A stretch of 64,000 nucleotides of DNA from Gemmata massiliana (lineage in GTDB: Bacteria > Planctomycetota > Planctomycetia > Gemmatales > Gemmataceae), in the NCBI RefSeq assembly GCF_901538265.1, contig NZ_LR593886.1, forward strand, positions 1,488,001-1,552,000, in the 5' to 3' direction. Position numbers and translations under genes: made by a program. The notes under the pieces were generated by a model. That model worked only from the letters and a program-made list of their open reading frames with translations, was not told the origin of the DNA and did not search any database. Shown one piece after another: positions 8,601 to 15,954 of the stretch. Within the stretch, counting starts at the first letter, position 1. Every line of letters starts with the position of its first letter.

Positions 8601-8957
8601 CGACGAGGTCGGATCAACGGGTTCGGTGACGGTCGGAACGACCGCAACTGGCCGGGCCGTGACGGATCGCGCCACGCGGTACAGCCAAGAGGGGAGCGCT
8701 TCCGCGTGGCGAATGGTGTGCGCTTTCCGGGCCAGAGTCAGGAAGGTCGCCTGGGCCGCGTCGTCGACTGCGTGGCGGTCCCGCGTCAGGCGCCGACTCG
8801 CGTCGCGGACGAGCGCCTCGTACCGCCGCAGGATCTCCCGGAACGCGCCCTCGTCCCGGTCCCGACAGAAGCGCCGCAATAGCTCGGCGTCGCTGGTGTC
8901 GCACACGGGCGCGCGTTCGACGGTTCGGACGAGCTGAAGGGCCGCGGTCAGTCTCAT
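5622..8957 (-). CDS. ECF sigma factor fused to WD40 propeller and C-terminal helical domain
   Basis: An 1111-residue fusion. ATG at 8957 (MRLTAALQLVRTVERAP) is preferred over 9005 because GGGAG lies just upstream. Residues ~20-200 are an ECF-type sigma factor: region 2 (DEGAFREILRRYEALV to DDAAQATFLTLARKA) and region 4 (LPAAHRSAVLLCTIEGNTVEDTARRLGTTPGAVRGWLQRGR). A hydrophobic segment (SAVVSVLVAGAVASVVLL) follows at roughly residues 240-260. The rest is a long array of WD40 repeats (FSPDGAFIAGGSETVTCWRV and similar), ending in about 150 helical residues like HEAT repeats. Such sigma/propeller fusions are known from planctomycetes; the membrane helix suggests the propeller senses outside the cytoplasm. 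No anti-sigma gene is adjacent. Confidence 0.9.
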   Translation of the reverse strand: MRLTAALQLVRTVERAPVCDTSDAELLRRFCRDRDEGAFREILRRYEALVRDASRRLTRDRHAVDDAAQATFLTLARKAHTIRHAEALPSWLYRVARSVTARPVAVVPTVTEPVDPTSSPLDQLSAREVLAIFDEELARLPAAHRSAVLLCTIEGNTVEDTARRLGTTPGAVRGWLQRGRETLRHRLGRRGVELSVAVSLLLIDSTTGTAGATLDAIVRGAMATHSPVNVVTRFLTGSSVTSAVVSVLVAGAVASVVLLSSGASAPPPVPEPKAEAKVDTQADALVTRDGLPEGAVARIGSPRLRHAGEVAAMAFSRDGRRLATASPANRDKSVRVWDLTNGKEMYRVPVAVNSHENTERHRTVAVAFTADDKRLLVLDAAEFRTFDATTGRQELVTVLFKETNPNQFFPPDRIIGAGFSPDANVFVVVRQNGEMVLGDTTAGTVKRIFTKAMTVPENTHYAHVDVLFTPDGTEVCVPIPGEPVPLFDVATGKSKRALAKELVSQHQMLHNAAFADGGRKFVTITSTAQEGKPSTHAITIGDIATGKVLRTIPLTALPRVLSASPNGKLLAVSTDSVSSSEIRVLDLESGKELQSMPLELTPALVTFSPDSRLLAGTCHYEGRVTVWNLEKNARHPQSADEHARAAHFDARGNVVLRQSSRTITVNWQNGKVLGDKKELKPESTFSHLGTESGDGKVRATLDVPEGKSGRPLAILVKETDTGKTVARLEGLSDFPWRMVFADRNRLVVTVTQDNVLTVWDVVAGKVLWSEAYPARSLGYSGMGAPHFDAANSRMAIGSLTQKGTVIDVWELRRHNRVSRVEAPGPVLTGGIAFSPDGAFIAGGSETVTCWRVSDGRVMHTLKGHATKESPNDRPAISCEFSADGRKLLTVDGTGTIRVWEFATGQVIRTFSGHKGPTTAHFAPDARAIVGASYEAPVFVWDVYGLGAPTSFNADRVWTDLADASSTTAFRAVRELCASPKEAIALLKQKLEPESIDPKAIAGWVKDLSSEQFADRERATAELEKRGETIASLLREALGAATDAETRQRLTAILGRIDRPSPTALRLHRAMDALEHLGTPEAKSHLETLSRGALKGSRTIQAKEALSRISER

Positions 8958-9165
8958 GGGAGGTCTCCCGGTACCTGTTATCGTGTAAGAGGGGACCGGG
9001 AGCAAATCGGCGCGCGAATTCTGCCACTGTCGCAGTGTGCCGGAGGTGGTGGATTTTTGGGGCGCTATCCAACAGACGTGATTGCCAGACTTTGGGCCTA
9101 CTGGCTGGCTCGGGTGGTGCTACGCGGTGGACCGGACTGTTCGCCGCACATTTGAGGTGGTAGGA

Positions 9166-9189
9166 CGCTGGTAACGGACGTTACCAGCG
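9166..9189. terminator. 10-bp hairpin after the ArsR gene
   Basis: CGCTGGTAAC (9166-9175) pairs with GTTACCAGCG (9180-9189) around a GGAC loop. It lies 25 bases downstream of the ArsR stop in the minus direction. There is no clear T-run on that strand, so terminator function is only possible. Confidence 0.35.
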
Positions 9190-9213
9190 CACCGATTTTC
9201 TTCTCGTTCCCTT

Positions 9214-9522
9214 TTATTCCAGTGGCAGGAACACTTTGGACCCGGACGAGTGAACTAATTCCAGGGTCGTTCCGACGACCTTGGCGTCGACGAGCGCGTA
9301 AATCATGTACCGCCCGTCCCGCGTCACGGTCACCAGTCCGGTGTCCTTCAGCAGGCTCAGGTGGTGCGACACGTTCACCATCTCGGCGCCGACCTCGCGG
9401 GCCAGGTTGGTAACGGTCTTTTCGCCGGCGGCCAGCGCGCGGATCAGGGCCAGGCGGGTGGGCTCTCCGAAGGCCGCGAGCCATTCGGCTTGTAACTTTG
9501 CGTCTTTGGGTGGTTTTGCCAT
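9214..9522 (-). CDS. ArsR-family winged-helix transcriptional regulator
   Basis: A 102-residue protein starting at ATG 9522 (MAKPPKDAKLQAEWLAAF). The sequence FGEPTRLALIRALAAGEKTVTNLAREVGAEMVNVSHHLSLLKDTGLVTVTRDGRYMIYAL is a complete ArsR/SmtB winged helix: recognition helix VSHHLSLL and wing VTRDGRYMIY. The Cys residues of classic metal sensors (ELCVCDL) are absent, so it probably does not sense arsenic or zinc through that site. It is divergent from the ECF sigma gene at 9824, with a 300-base gap between them that could hold its operator. The target is unknown. Confidence 0.85.
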   Translation of the reverse strand: MAKPPKDAKLQAEWLAAFGEPTRLALIRALAAGEKTVTNLAREVGAEMVNVSHHLSLLKDTGLVTVTRDGRYMIYALVDAKVVGTTLELVHSSGSKVFLPLE

Positions 9523-9823
9523 TGGAGGTACGACTCGTGGGTCGGGCGAAAGGGGGCCACGACTCCGGGGTGCGTGAACCGGGGCGCGGCCTGTTCCAGG
9601 TGATAGTTGGATCGGAATTGATTTATTGAAAGATTGCCCAAAAAGGAATCGATTCGACAAATAAATTGCCGGATTAGTGCATCAATCGTTGACGCAGCCG
9701 CCCGGCGGGCGCTCGCCCGTACCGGTATTACGGCCATTAACAGAACGGAACGCGGCACACTTCGCCGCCCAAAAAAGGTAAAAGGCGCGCGGAAAATTCG
9801 TACTCCGGTGTCGTCACCCTTCT
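9523..9823. other. Divergent intergenic region, possible shared control region
   Basis: This 301-base gap separates the divergent ArsR and ECF sigma genes and is locally AT-richer around 9600-9670 (GATTTATTGAAAGATTG). Both promoters should lie here. I see no clear ArsR palindrome and no convincing small gene. Confidence 0.4.
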
Positions 9824-10300
9824 ATGACCGCACGGCAAATCGCCGAACTGATCACCTCGCACGCGGCCGTGCTCGCGCTGTTCGCCCGCCAGTGGTGCGC
9901 GGACCCGGAGGACGCGGTCCAGGATGCGTTCTGCAAGCTCGTGCGCCAGTCCGTACCCCCGGGCGACCCGGTCGCGTGGCTGTTCCGCGTGGTGCGGACC
10001 ACGGCCATTGATCGCGGGCGCGTGGACCGGCGCCGCGTGAAGCGTGAAACCGTCACCGCGCGCCCCGAACGCTGGTTCGCGGAGCGTGAAATCGATGGGA
10101 TGGACGCACCGACTGCGGTCGCCGCGCTGGACGCGCTCCCGGCCGAGTTGCGCGAGGTGATTGTTGCGCGACTTTGGGGCGGGATGACGCTGGAGCAGGT
10201 GGCGGCGGTCGCGGGCTGTTCGCTCACCACCGCGCACCGGCGGTACGAAGCCGGGATTATGGCCCTGCGAGAAAGGCTCGGTGTGACGTGCCCGAAATGA
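9824..10300 (+). CDS. ECF-type RNA polymerase sigma factor
   Basis: A 158-residue stand-alone sigma factor. Region 2 is short (WCADPEDAVQDAFCKLVRQ, then DPVAWLFRVVRTTAIDRGRVDRRR). Region 4 (LPAELREVIVARLWGGMTLEQVAAVAGCSLTTAHRRYEAGIMALRERL) is a clear helix-turn-helix. Its stop overlaps the next start as ATGA (10297-10300), so translation of the two is coupled. The downstream partner has one membrane helix and is the natural candidate for its anti-sigma or sensor. Confidence 0.9.
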   Translation: MTARQIAELITSHAAVLALFARQWCADPEDAVQDAFCKLVRQSVPPGDPVAWLFRVVRTTAIDRGRVDRRRVKRETVTARPERWFAEREIDGMDAPTAVAALDALPAELREVIVARLWGGMTLEQVAAVAGCSLTTAHRRYEAGIMALRERLGVTCPK

Positions 10301-10698
10301 CCCCCGACCCGGTCGCGAAACTCGCGCAGTTCACCCCCGCAGCTTCGATCGACGCGGCCGAACTGTTGTTCGCAGTCGGGCGGGCGTCGGCCCGCACGCA
10401 CTGGGGGTGGAAGGTTGCGGTTACGGGGCTGGTGGTATCGAATATCGCGCTTGGTGCGATTCTCCTGCTTGCTCCGCACAACGCGCCGACTGCGGCCCCG
10501 GTTCCCGTTGTTTCACACCCCGAGCCGGCGCCCGCGCCACCCGCATCCGCTCCGGCCCCGGTCGATGAACCGTGGAGCTACCGCACGCTCCGCGCAACGG
10601 ACCTGGAGCGCTCGCCACAAATGGAACCGATCGCGAACCTCGTTCCGGGCAGCGAACCGCTCACGGCCCGGTCCGGGCGCCGCGGTGACATCGACTGA
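10297..10698 (+). CDS. Single-pass membrane protein coupled to ECF sigma factor
   Basis: A 133-residue protein translationally coupled to the ECF sigma gene. About 37 cytoplasmic residues (MTPDPVAKLAQFTPAASIDA...) precede a single membrane helix at roughly 38-60 (WKVAVTGLVVSNIALGAILL). A Pro/Ala-rich stalk and a short C-terminal region (PWSYRTLRATDLERSPQ) follow. Topology and position fit an anti-sigma factor, but there is no zinc-binding HxxxCxxC motif, so this is inferred from context only. Confidence 0.7.
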   Translation: MTPDPVAKLAQFTPAASIDAAELLFAVGRASARTHWGWKVAVTGLVVSNIALGAILLLAPHNAPTAAPVPVVSHPEPAPAPPASAPAPVDEPWSYRTLRATDLERSPQMEPIANLVPGSEPLTARSGRRGDID

Positions 10699-10745
10699 CA
10701 CTCGATCCCCTATTTCACATACCAAACTTCATTCGGAGGCATCTG

Positions 10746-12131
10746 ATGCGTTGCCGTTGGTCCCTGTTTGCGCTCGCGGTCGTACTCGTGGGGGCGCCCG
10801 CCGTACACGCCCAACCACCGATCGAGCCGAAGGACGGCAAGTACGTCGTCGAGCTCGCCGTGGACGCGGTCGGGCCGGCGCGCCCGGCGCTCAAGCACCG
10901 GCTCCTTCCGGACCCGCGTGACCTGCAACCCGGGAACCAGATTCAGGCGTTCTACAAGTGCTTCTTCGAGCAGAATAAGCTGTTCCATGCCAAGGAATCG
11001 ACGGACAAGCAGCAGAAGTGGAACACGGCGCCACTGAAGGACTTGGCGACCGACAAGGAACTGGTGAACTACGGTGGCGGCGCGGTTAAACAGGCGTTCT
11101 ACGCGGCCCGGCTCGACGCGGTGAACTGGGAGCTCACGCACCAGGCTCGTGTCGAGGGCGTGGAACTGCTCCTCCCGGACGTGCAGCAGATGCGGATGCT
11201 CACTACGGTGATGAAGGTTCGCGCTCGCGGTGAGATCGCGCGAGGCGAGTTCGGCGCCGCGCTCCAGACGCTCCAGGCGCAGTTCGCACTGGCACGCACG
11301 TTCAACGAGCACCCGACGCTCATCGGCCACCTCGTCGGCATCGCGCTCGGCATGGTCGCGGCCACCGAACTGGAAGAGTTCGTACAGCAGCCGGGCGCGC
11401 CGAACCTGTTCTGGGCGCTCACCGACCTCCCGCGCCCGTTAATCGACCTGCGCAAGGGGCACGAGGGCGAGCGGCGGTTAGTCGGGAAGGAGTACGATGT
11501 GTTGCGGAAGGCAGTTCCAGTTTCGGAACCGGAGCTGTCAGCGCGGATCAAGATGCTCGACACGATCAACGGATTGGGAGACGGCAAGACCTCTACACCG
11601 AGTGTGTGGTGCGCGAAGCAAGCGCAAGACAAGGGCGCGGTCGCGGCCGCAACGACCCGGCTCACGGAAGCCGGTCACAAGGCCGATGCCCTGGCAAAAC
11701 TGTCGCCGCTCCAGGTGATCCTAATGGACGACTTCTTGCAGTACGAAAACGAACTCGACGACAACATGAAATGGACCAACGTCCCGTTCTGGCGCGCCCC
11801 CGCGGATTTCGGCACGCAGAAGCACCCGGGCGCGTTCGGCACCCTTCTCCCGGTCTACAAAAAGGTGACGCTGGCACGGGTCCGGTTGGAGCAACTCGTC
11901 GCGCAACTGACCGTGGTAGAGGCCGTGCGTGCGCACGCGGCCGAGAACGGGGGGCAGTTGCCGACCACGCTCGACGCCGTGAAGCTCCCGCTCCCGGTCG
12001 ACCCAGTTTCAGGCAAGTCGTTCGTGTACGAGGTGAAGGAGAACCGGGCGACGATCCGCGGTACCCCGCCACCGGGACAAGAGCAGTGGCCGACTTCCAA
12101 CCGCGTCTACGAGATCACGGTGCGGAAGTGA
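10746..12131 (+). CDS. Exported protein of unknown function, planctomycete type
   Basis: A 461-residue protein with a signal peptide (MRCRWSLFALAVVLVGAPAVHAQ). The mature protein is mostly helical, with a stretch ARGEIARGEFGAALQTLQAQFALARTFNEHPTLIGHLVGIAL typical of tetratricopeptide-like folds. Near the C-terminus, VTLARVRLEQLVAQLTVVEAVRAHAAENGGQLPTTLDAVKLPLPVDPVSGKSFVYE resembles the pseudopilin-derived tail seen in many planctomycete exported proteins. The start is 48 bases after the membrane protein, with GGAGG at 10735-10739, so it may belong to the same transcript. No catalytic motif is seen. Confidence 0.75.
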   Translation: MRCRWSLFALAVVLVGAPAVHAQPPIEPKDGKYVVELAVDAVGPARPALKHRLLPDPRDLQPGNQIQAFYKCFFEQNKLFHAKESTDKQQKWNTAPLKDLATDKELVNYGGGAVKQAFYAARLDAVNWELTHQARVEGVELLLPDVQQMRMLTTVMKVRARGEIARGEFGAALQTLQAQFALARTFNEHPTLIGHLVGIALGMVAATELEEFVQQPGAPNLFWALTDLPRPLIDLRKGHEGERRLVGKEYDVLRKAVPVSEPELSARIKMLDTINGLGDGKTSTPSVWCAKQAQDKGAVAAATTRLTEAGHKADALAKLSPLQVILMDDFLQYENELDDNMKWTNVPFWRAPADFGTQKHPGAFGTLLPVYKKVTLARVRLEQLVAQLTVVEAVRAHAAENGGQLPTTLDAVKLPLPVDPVSGKSFVYEVKENRATIRGTPPPGQEQWPTSNRVYEITVRK

Positions 12132-12200
12132 GACGAGTTGAGTATCCGCGACAACGCTTGGGCCGCGCTGCATCATCAGCGTGGCCCGATTGCCTACTGG

Positions 12201-12452
12201 TTAATCAGCTCCCAGATCCTCAATGAATCGCGTCGACGGGTACACGCGCTCGTACTCCACGGCGAAGTGGTCGGCCACGATCCGCCGCACCTTCAACGCG
12301 ACCTTGGGGTCGGTACCCGGCGTACACAGCGCCAGGAACTCGGCATCCGAAATGGGCGGGAACTGTTCCTCGAACATCCGGCGCCTCCATTTGGCCAAAA
12401 GGTAGAGGCTCACGAGAAGACCGACGCCCACGTAAACCGCATACGAACTCAT
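12201..12452 (-). CDS. Small membrane-anchored protein with truncated acyl-carrier-like tail
   Basis: An 83-residue protein from ATG 12452. Residues 2-22 are a membrane helix (SSYAVYVGVGLLVSLYLLAKW), followed by a basic RRR stop-transfer. The C-terminal part (VALKVRRIVADHFAVEYERVYPSTRFIEDLGAD) reads like the first helix and loop of an acyl carrier protein. However, the protein stops exactly after DLGAD, where the phosphopantetheine-bearing Ser would follow. No continuation is found in other frames. It is therefore unlikely to carry acyl groups; it may be a regulatory relic or a distinct small family. Confidence 0.6.
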   Translation of the reverse strand: MSSYAVYVGVGLLVSLYLLAKWRRRMFEEQFPPISDAEFLALCTPGTDPKVALKVRRIVADHFAVEYERVYPSTRFIEDLGAD

Positions 12453-12528
12453 CGCGCGCCTCTGAAACGCATCAACACGGCTTTCGCCCGTACACTCGAC
12501 ACAGCGTATCACGACCGCACTCAACTCG

Positions 12529-13182
12529 CTATTCCTTGCCGAGTACGAGATCCACGACCCAGCACCCGCGCACGTGTGGACCTGAACCACAGCAGTGATT
12601 CAGCACATCATCGCTGTCGCACCCGGCGTCTTGGAGCGCGTCGGCCAGAATGGGCATCGCGCCGAAGTCTCGCGATTCGTACATCTGGGACGCCAACGTG
12701 GTGGCGGTGGGTGTGCGCCAATCGGGGGAGAAAATGACGGGGCGGAATGGATTGCCGAAGATGTCGCGAATGATCTGCGCCTGCGCACACTGTTCAACGG
12801 TGCGCCGTGCCGCTTTCGGGAACGCTTCAGCTACAGCTCCCATCGCATTACTTCGATCATTGTCACAAATGAACCGTTGCGACGAATAAGCTGCAGCTGC
12901 GGCTGCGGCACGCTGGAGGCTGTCGCCGTACTTGCGGCTGACTTCGACCCACGCGATTTGAGCTGCGGCTCCAACCGCACCTAATTCCTCATCGGAGATC
13001 AGTCCGTCAGCGAAGCGTTCCGACAGATCGAGCGCAATACGGCTGCGGTCCTCCGTCATCTGCTTCCGAATCCGCCGGCTACAGGCGCACAAGACTAACC
13101 GCCACTTCCGATCGCTGGCCTTGATGTCGCTGTAAGCGAGTGCCTCTGGCTCTTCGCACGCAGACCATTCCGCTTCGGTCAT
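12529..13182 (-). CDS. Gemmata-type hypothetical protein (MTEAEW family)
   Basis: A 217-residue cytoplasmic protein starting at ATG 13182 (MTEAEWSACEEPEALAYSD). It has the pattern of a family common in Gemmata relatives: an N-terminal KASDRKWRLVLCACSRRI, an alanine-rich helical centre (AAAAAAAYSS), then IIRDIFGNPFRPVIFSPDW and a C-terminal GCDSDDVLNHCCGSGPHVRGCWVVDLVLGKE. Function is unknown; copies are usually numerous in those genomes. Family recognition rests on my memory of the pattern. It is 76 bases upstream of the small membrane protein on the same strand. Confidence 0.75.
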   Translation of the reverse strand: MTEAEWSACEEPEALAYSDIKASDRKWRLVLCACSRRIRKQMTEDRSRIALDLSERFADGLISDEELGAVGAAAQIAWVEVSRKYGDSLQRAAAAAAAYSSQRFICDNDRSNAMGAVAEAFPKAARRTVEQCAQAQIIRDIFGNPFRPVIFSPDWRTPTATTLASQMYESRDFGAMPILADALQDAGCDSDDVLNHCCGSGPHVRGCWVVDLVLGKE

Positions 13183-13254
13183 CGGTCGCCCTCCTTCAAC
13201 ATCCCCGAATCTGGTGCCCGAGCAAGTGCGACCGCCGCCGTATGCAGGCACAGG

Positions 13255-14238
13255 TCAGCGTAGCAGCCACCGCCCGAGGTTGAAGTACAGGAGCAGGGTG
13301 ACCATGTCGGCCGCGGCCAGTGCGAGTGGCCCGCTGGCGACTTGCGGGTCGCGTCGCACGAGCCGGAGCAGGAAGGGGAGCGCGATTCCGATCGCGGCCG
13401 AACCCGCGACCCCGCCCGCGATCCCGACGAACAGGCTCAGCCCGGCCATCGCGCTCCCCTTCCACGCGAACGCGACCACGCCGACGATCAGTCCGCACAC
13501 CGCTCCCAGTAGCAGCCCGACCAACAGTTCCCGGCCGACCTTCTGGGCCAGTACGCCCCACGTCGGTCGGCGCCCGTGTAGCGTCTGGAGCGCGAGGCTG
13601 ACGGACTGGATCGCGACGCCTTCCGCCATGCCCGTCACGAGCGCGATGAACGGGGTGACCAGCGCGAGCGTGGCCACGTCCTCGTAGGCGTCAGCGATCA
13701 CGGCCGCGATCATCCCGCCTACCACGTTGCACAGTAGCCACGGGAACCGCTTGCGCACCGTGAGCACCGTTTGGCGCTGCTCGGCCTCGGTCAGGTACAC
13801 ACCGACGAGCTGGAACAGGTCGTCGCTCTCCTGGCGCTTCTCCAGGTCGGTCAGCTCGTCGGTGTACAGGTCCACGTCTACCAGCCCGAGCAACTTCCCC
13901 TCTGAGTCCACGACCGGGAACGCGAGCAACTTGTGCAGCGTGAAGAACTCGCACGCATCGAGCACGGTGGCGGTGTGCGGAACCGCGACCACGGGCGCGA
14001 TCATGACCTCGGTGATCGGGGTGACCGGGGCCGCGCGGAGGATGCGCCGCGTGGGGACGACGCCCACGAGCCGGTCCGCGTCGTCCACGACGTAGAAGTA
14101 CACGACCCGGCCCCCGATCTCGTGGTCCCGGATGTACTCGAGCGCCTGGGCCACGGACGCGCCGGCCGGGATGCGCGTCGGGTCGGTGCGCATGTGCGCG
14201 GTGACGGGATCGGTGAGGATCTGGCGGGCACTGGACAT
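13255..14238 (-). CDS. MgtE-like protein: CBS pair plus transporter membrane domain
   Basis: A 327-residue protein. Residues ~10-130 are two CBS domains (VTAHMRTDPTRIPAGASVAQALEYIRD; MIAPVVAVPHTATVLDACEFF...LLGLVDVDLYTDEL). The rest is a membrane domain with about five helices like MgtE magnesium channels. The first helix region (PWLLCNVVGGMIAAVI) and the last, AADMVTLLLYF, carry the conserved Asp of the MgtE pore. The usual N-terminal MgtE domain is missing, and the GMGGNAGTQ-like motif is changed to GMAEGVAIQ. It may therefore be a divergent divalent-cation transporter or a CBS-regulated relative. Confidence 0.8.
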   Translation of the reverse strand: MSSARQILTDPVTAHMRTDPTRIPAGASVAQALEYIRDHEIGGRVVYFYVVDDADRLVGVVPTRRILRAAPVTPITEVMIAPVVAVPHTATVLDACEFFTLHKLLAFPVVDSEGKLLGLVDVDLYTDELTDLEKRQESDDLFQLVGVYLTEAEQRQTVLTVRKRFPWLLCNVVGGMIAAVIADAYEDVATLALVTPFIALVTGMAEGVAIQSVSLALQTLHGRRPTWGVLAQKVGRELLVGLLLGAVCGLIVGVVAFAWKGSAMAGLSLFVGIAGGVAGSAAIGIALPFLLRLVRRDPQVASGPLALAAADMVTLLLYFNLGRWLLR

Positions 14239-14496
14239 GGAACCTCCGTTCGGTCACCGCGGGCGCGAGCACGGGCGAGGACACGTTCACTGGCGCGCCA
14301 CCACACGTCGCGGTGGTAACGCGGAGGGTTATCGGTACAGCGCGGGCAGGGAGAGTGGTAACCGGACGAGCGCTCGTGCGCTACCTCACGGGAACGGTAT
14401 TTTCAAATCGTCCGATTTTTCACATCCCAATGGCGCGGACCGAGCTTATGCTACTTTTGCCAGATCGCTCACTTTACCCATTCCCTGAAAAGTCCC

Positions 14497-15276
14497 ATGC
14501 TCCCGCCCCTCAGCCATGCCGAGCTGAAGGTCAGCGCGGCCCCCGAACCCGACCCGCACGCCGAGGATCGCGCGTGTGAGGCTCAAAAAATGGAAGCCCT
14601 CGGCCGGGCCACGGCCGGGGCCACCCATGATTTCAACAACCTTCTCACGGCCATTAACGGCTTCGCGGACCTGGTCCTCGACCGGCTCCCGCCGGACGAC
14701 CCGGTGCGCGAATTCGTGTGGCAGATCCGGCGCGCCGGTGAGAGCGCGACGCTGCTCAACCAGCAGCTCGCGGAGTTCGCGCGCCCGACCCGCGCCAAGC
14801 CGCCGATCGACCTCAACACTCTGGTTCACGAACTGGTCCCGATCATCGACCGGGTTGTCGGCCCCGACATCACCGTGGGGGTCGTCCTGGCGCCCGACTT
14901 GTGGGCGACCGGGGCCGAGCACGCCCGCGTGGAGCAGGTGCTTCTGGACCTGTGTGTCCGCGCCCGGGACACGATGCCCCGAGGGGGACAACTGCGCATC
15001 GAAACGGTGAACGTGGAACCGGAGGAGCCGGGCGCGGGCCGGTGCGTGCGGTTGGTGGTCGCCGATACCGGGCGCGGGATGATCCCCGGGGACCAGAACA
15101 AACTGTTCGGGTCGGCTCTCATGAATCAGGAGCCCGCGCGGGCGCTGGCCCCGGTGTTCGCGGCGGTCCAGCGGATCGGCGGGCGCGTCACGATTTCCAG
15201 CGTATTGGGGCGCGGGAGCACATTTAACGTGGATCTCCCCGTAGCGCTGGGACCGGAACCCGACGGTACGCGCTGA
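14497..15276 (+). CDS. Sensor histidine kinase-like protein with degenerate N-box
   Basis: A 259-residue soluble protein. The phosphoacceptor box is intact (RATAGATHDFNNLLTAINGFADLVLD). In the catalytic domain the N-box reads VEQVLLDLCVRARDTMP where related kinases have LNLCVNARDAMP: the Mg-binding Asn is Arg and the first Asn is Asp. G1 (VVADTGRGM) and G2 (LGRGSTFNVDLP) are retained. There is no sensory domain beyond 30 residues at the N-terminus. ATP binding or turnover is doubtful. It is followed 124 bases later by a single-domain receiver, likely its partner. Confidence 0.8.
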   Translation: MLPPLSHAELKVSAAPEPDPHAEDRACEAQKMEALGRATAGATHDFNNLLTAINGFADLVLDRLPPDDPVREFVWQIRRAGESATLLNQQLAEFARPTRAKPPIDLNTLVHELVPIIDRVVGPDITVGVVLAPDLWATGAEHARVEQVLLDLCVRARDTMPRGGQLRIETVNVEPEEPGAGRCVRLVVADTGRGMIPGDQNKLFGSALMNQEPARALAPVFAAVQRIGGRVTISSVLGRGSTFNVDLPVALGPEPDGTR

Positions 15277-15400
15277 GTGTTCCACTTCTATAAAAGTTTG
15301 GACGGGCCGATTAGGGGATGATCAATAGAGTGATGCTGGTTGGCGGCCCTGCGTGCCGCGCTGCGCCTCGCGTAACCTCTCCTCCCCCGACGGAGCGAGA

Positions 15401-15820
15401 ATGAGTTCGCCTGATCGGAGCACTCCGACGGTCCTCGTCGTCGACGACGAACCCGCCATCACCCAGCTACTCGCGCTTGCCCTCACCCGGGCCGGGTTCA
15501 TTGTGCGCGCCGTCAACGGCGGCGCGCGGGCGTTCGACGAATACCAGAGCGGCGACATCGATTTGGTCGTGATCGACGTTCAGATGCCCCGGCCCTGGGA
15601 CGGCCCCCGGACGCTGGCCGCGCTGCGCGCGATCGACCCGGACGTGCGGGCCGTGTTCATGTCCGGAAACACGGGCGAGTACACACACGAAGAATTACTT
15701 GCCCGCGGAGCACTACGAGTGCTCACTAAACCGTTTCCCAGATTGAGCCAACTGGCCGAAGAACTCCGGGCGCTGGTTCCCGGAGCGGAGCCGCCCGCGG
15801 AACCGGGCGGCGAATCGTAG
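15401..15820 (+). CDS. Single-domain response regulator
   Basis: A 139-residue receiver domain with nothing fused to it. ATG at 15401 follows GGAGCGAGA. The acidic pair (VLVVDDEPAI), phosphoacceptor Asp (LVVIDVQMP), Ser of the switch (AVFMSGN) and Lys (VLTKPF) are all present, so it should be phosphorylatable. A short Pro-rich tail follows. Position after the kinase-like gene suggests a phosphorelay pair. With a degenerate kinase, the phosphoryl donor may come from elsewhere. Confidence 0.85.
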   Translation: MSSPDRSTPTVLVVDDEPAITQLLALALTRAGFIVRAVNGGARAFDEYQSGDIDLVVIDVQMPRPWDGPRTLAALRAIDPDVRAVFMSGNTGEYTHEELLARGALRVLTKPFPRLSQLAEELRALVPGAEPPAEPGGES

Positions 15821-15954
15821 CGCACATCGAACCGCGACCGTTTTCGGCCGAGTTTTCACGTCATTTCCCCGCTCCTCGATTTTTCCGCGACGCGCGGGAG
15901 CACTTCCACCCAAAATGGGAAGCGAGCCACAACGGTTCGCTCGCGGAGGTCACG

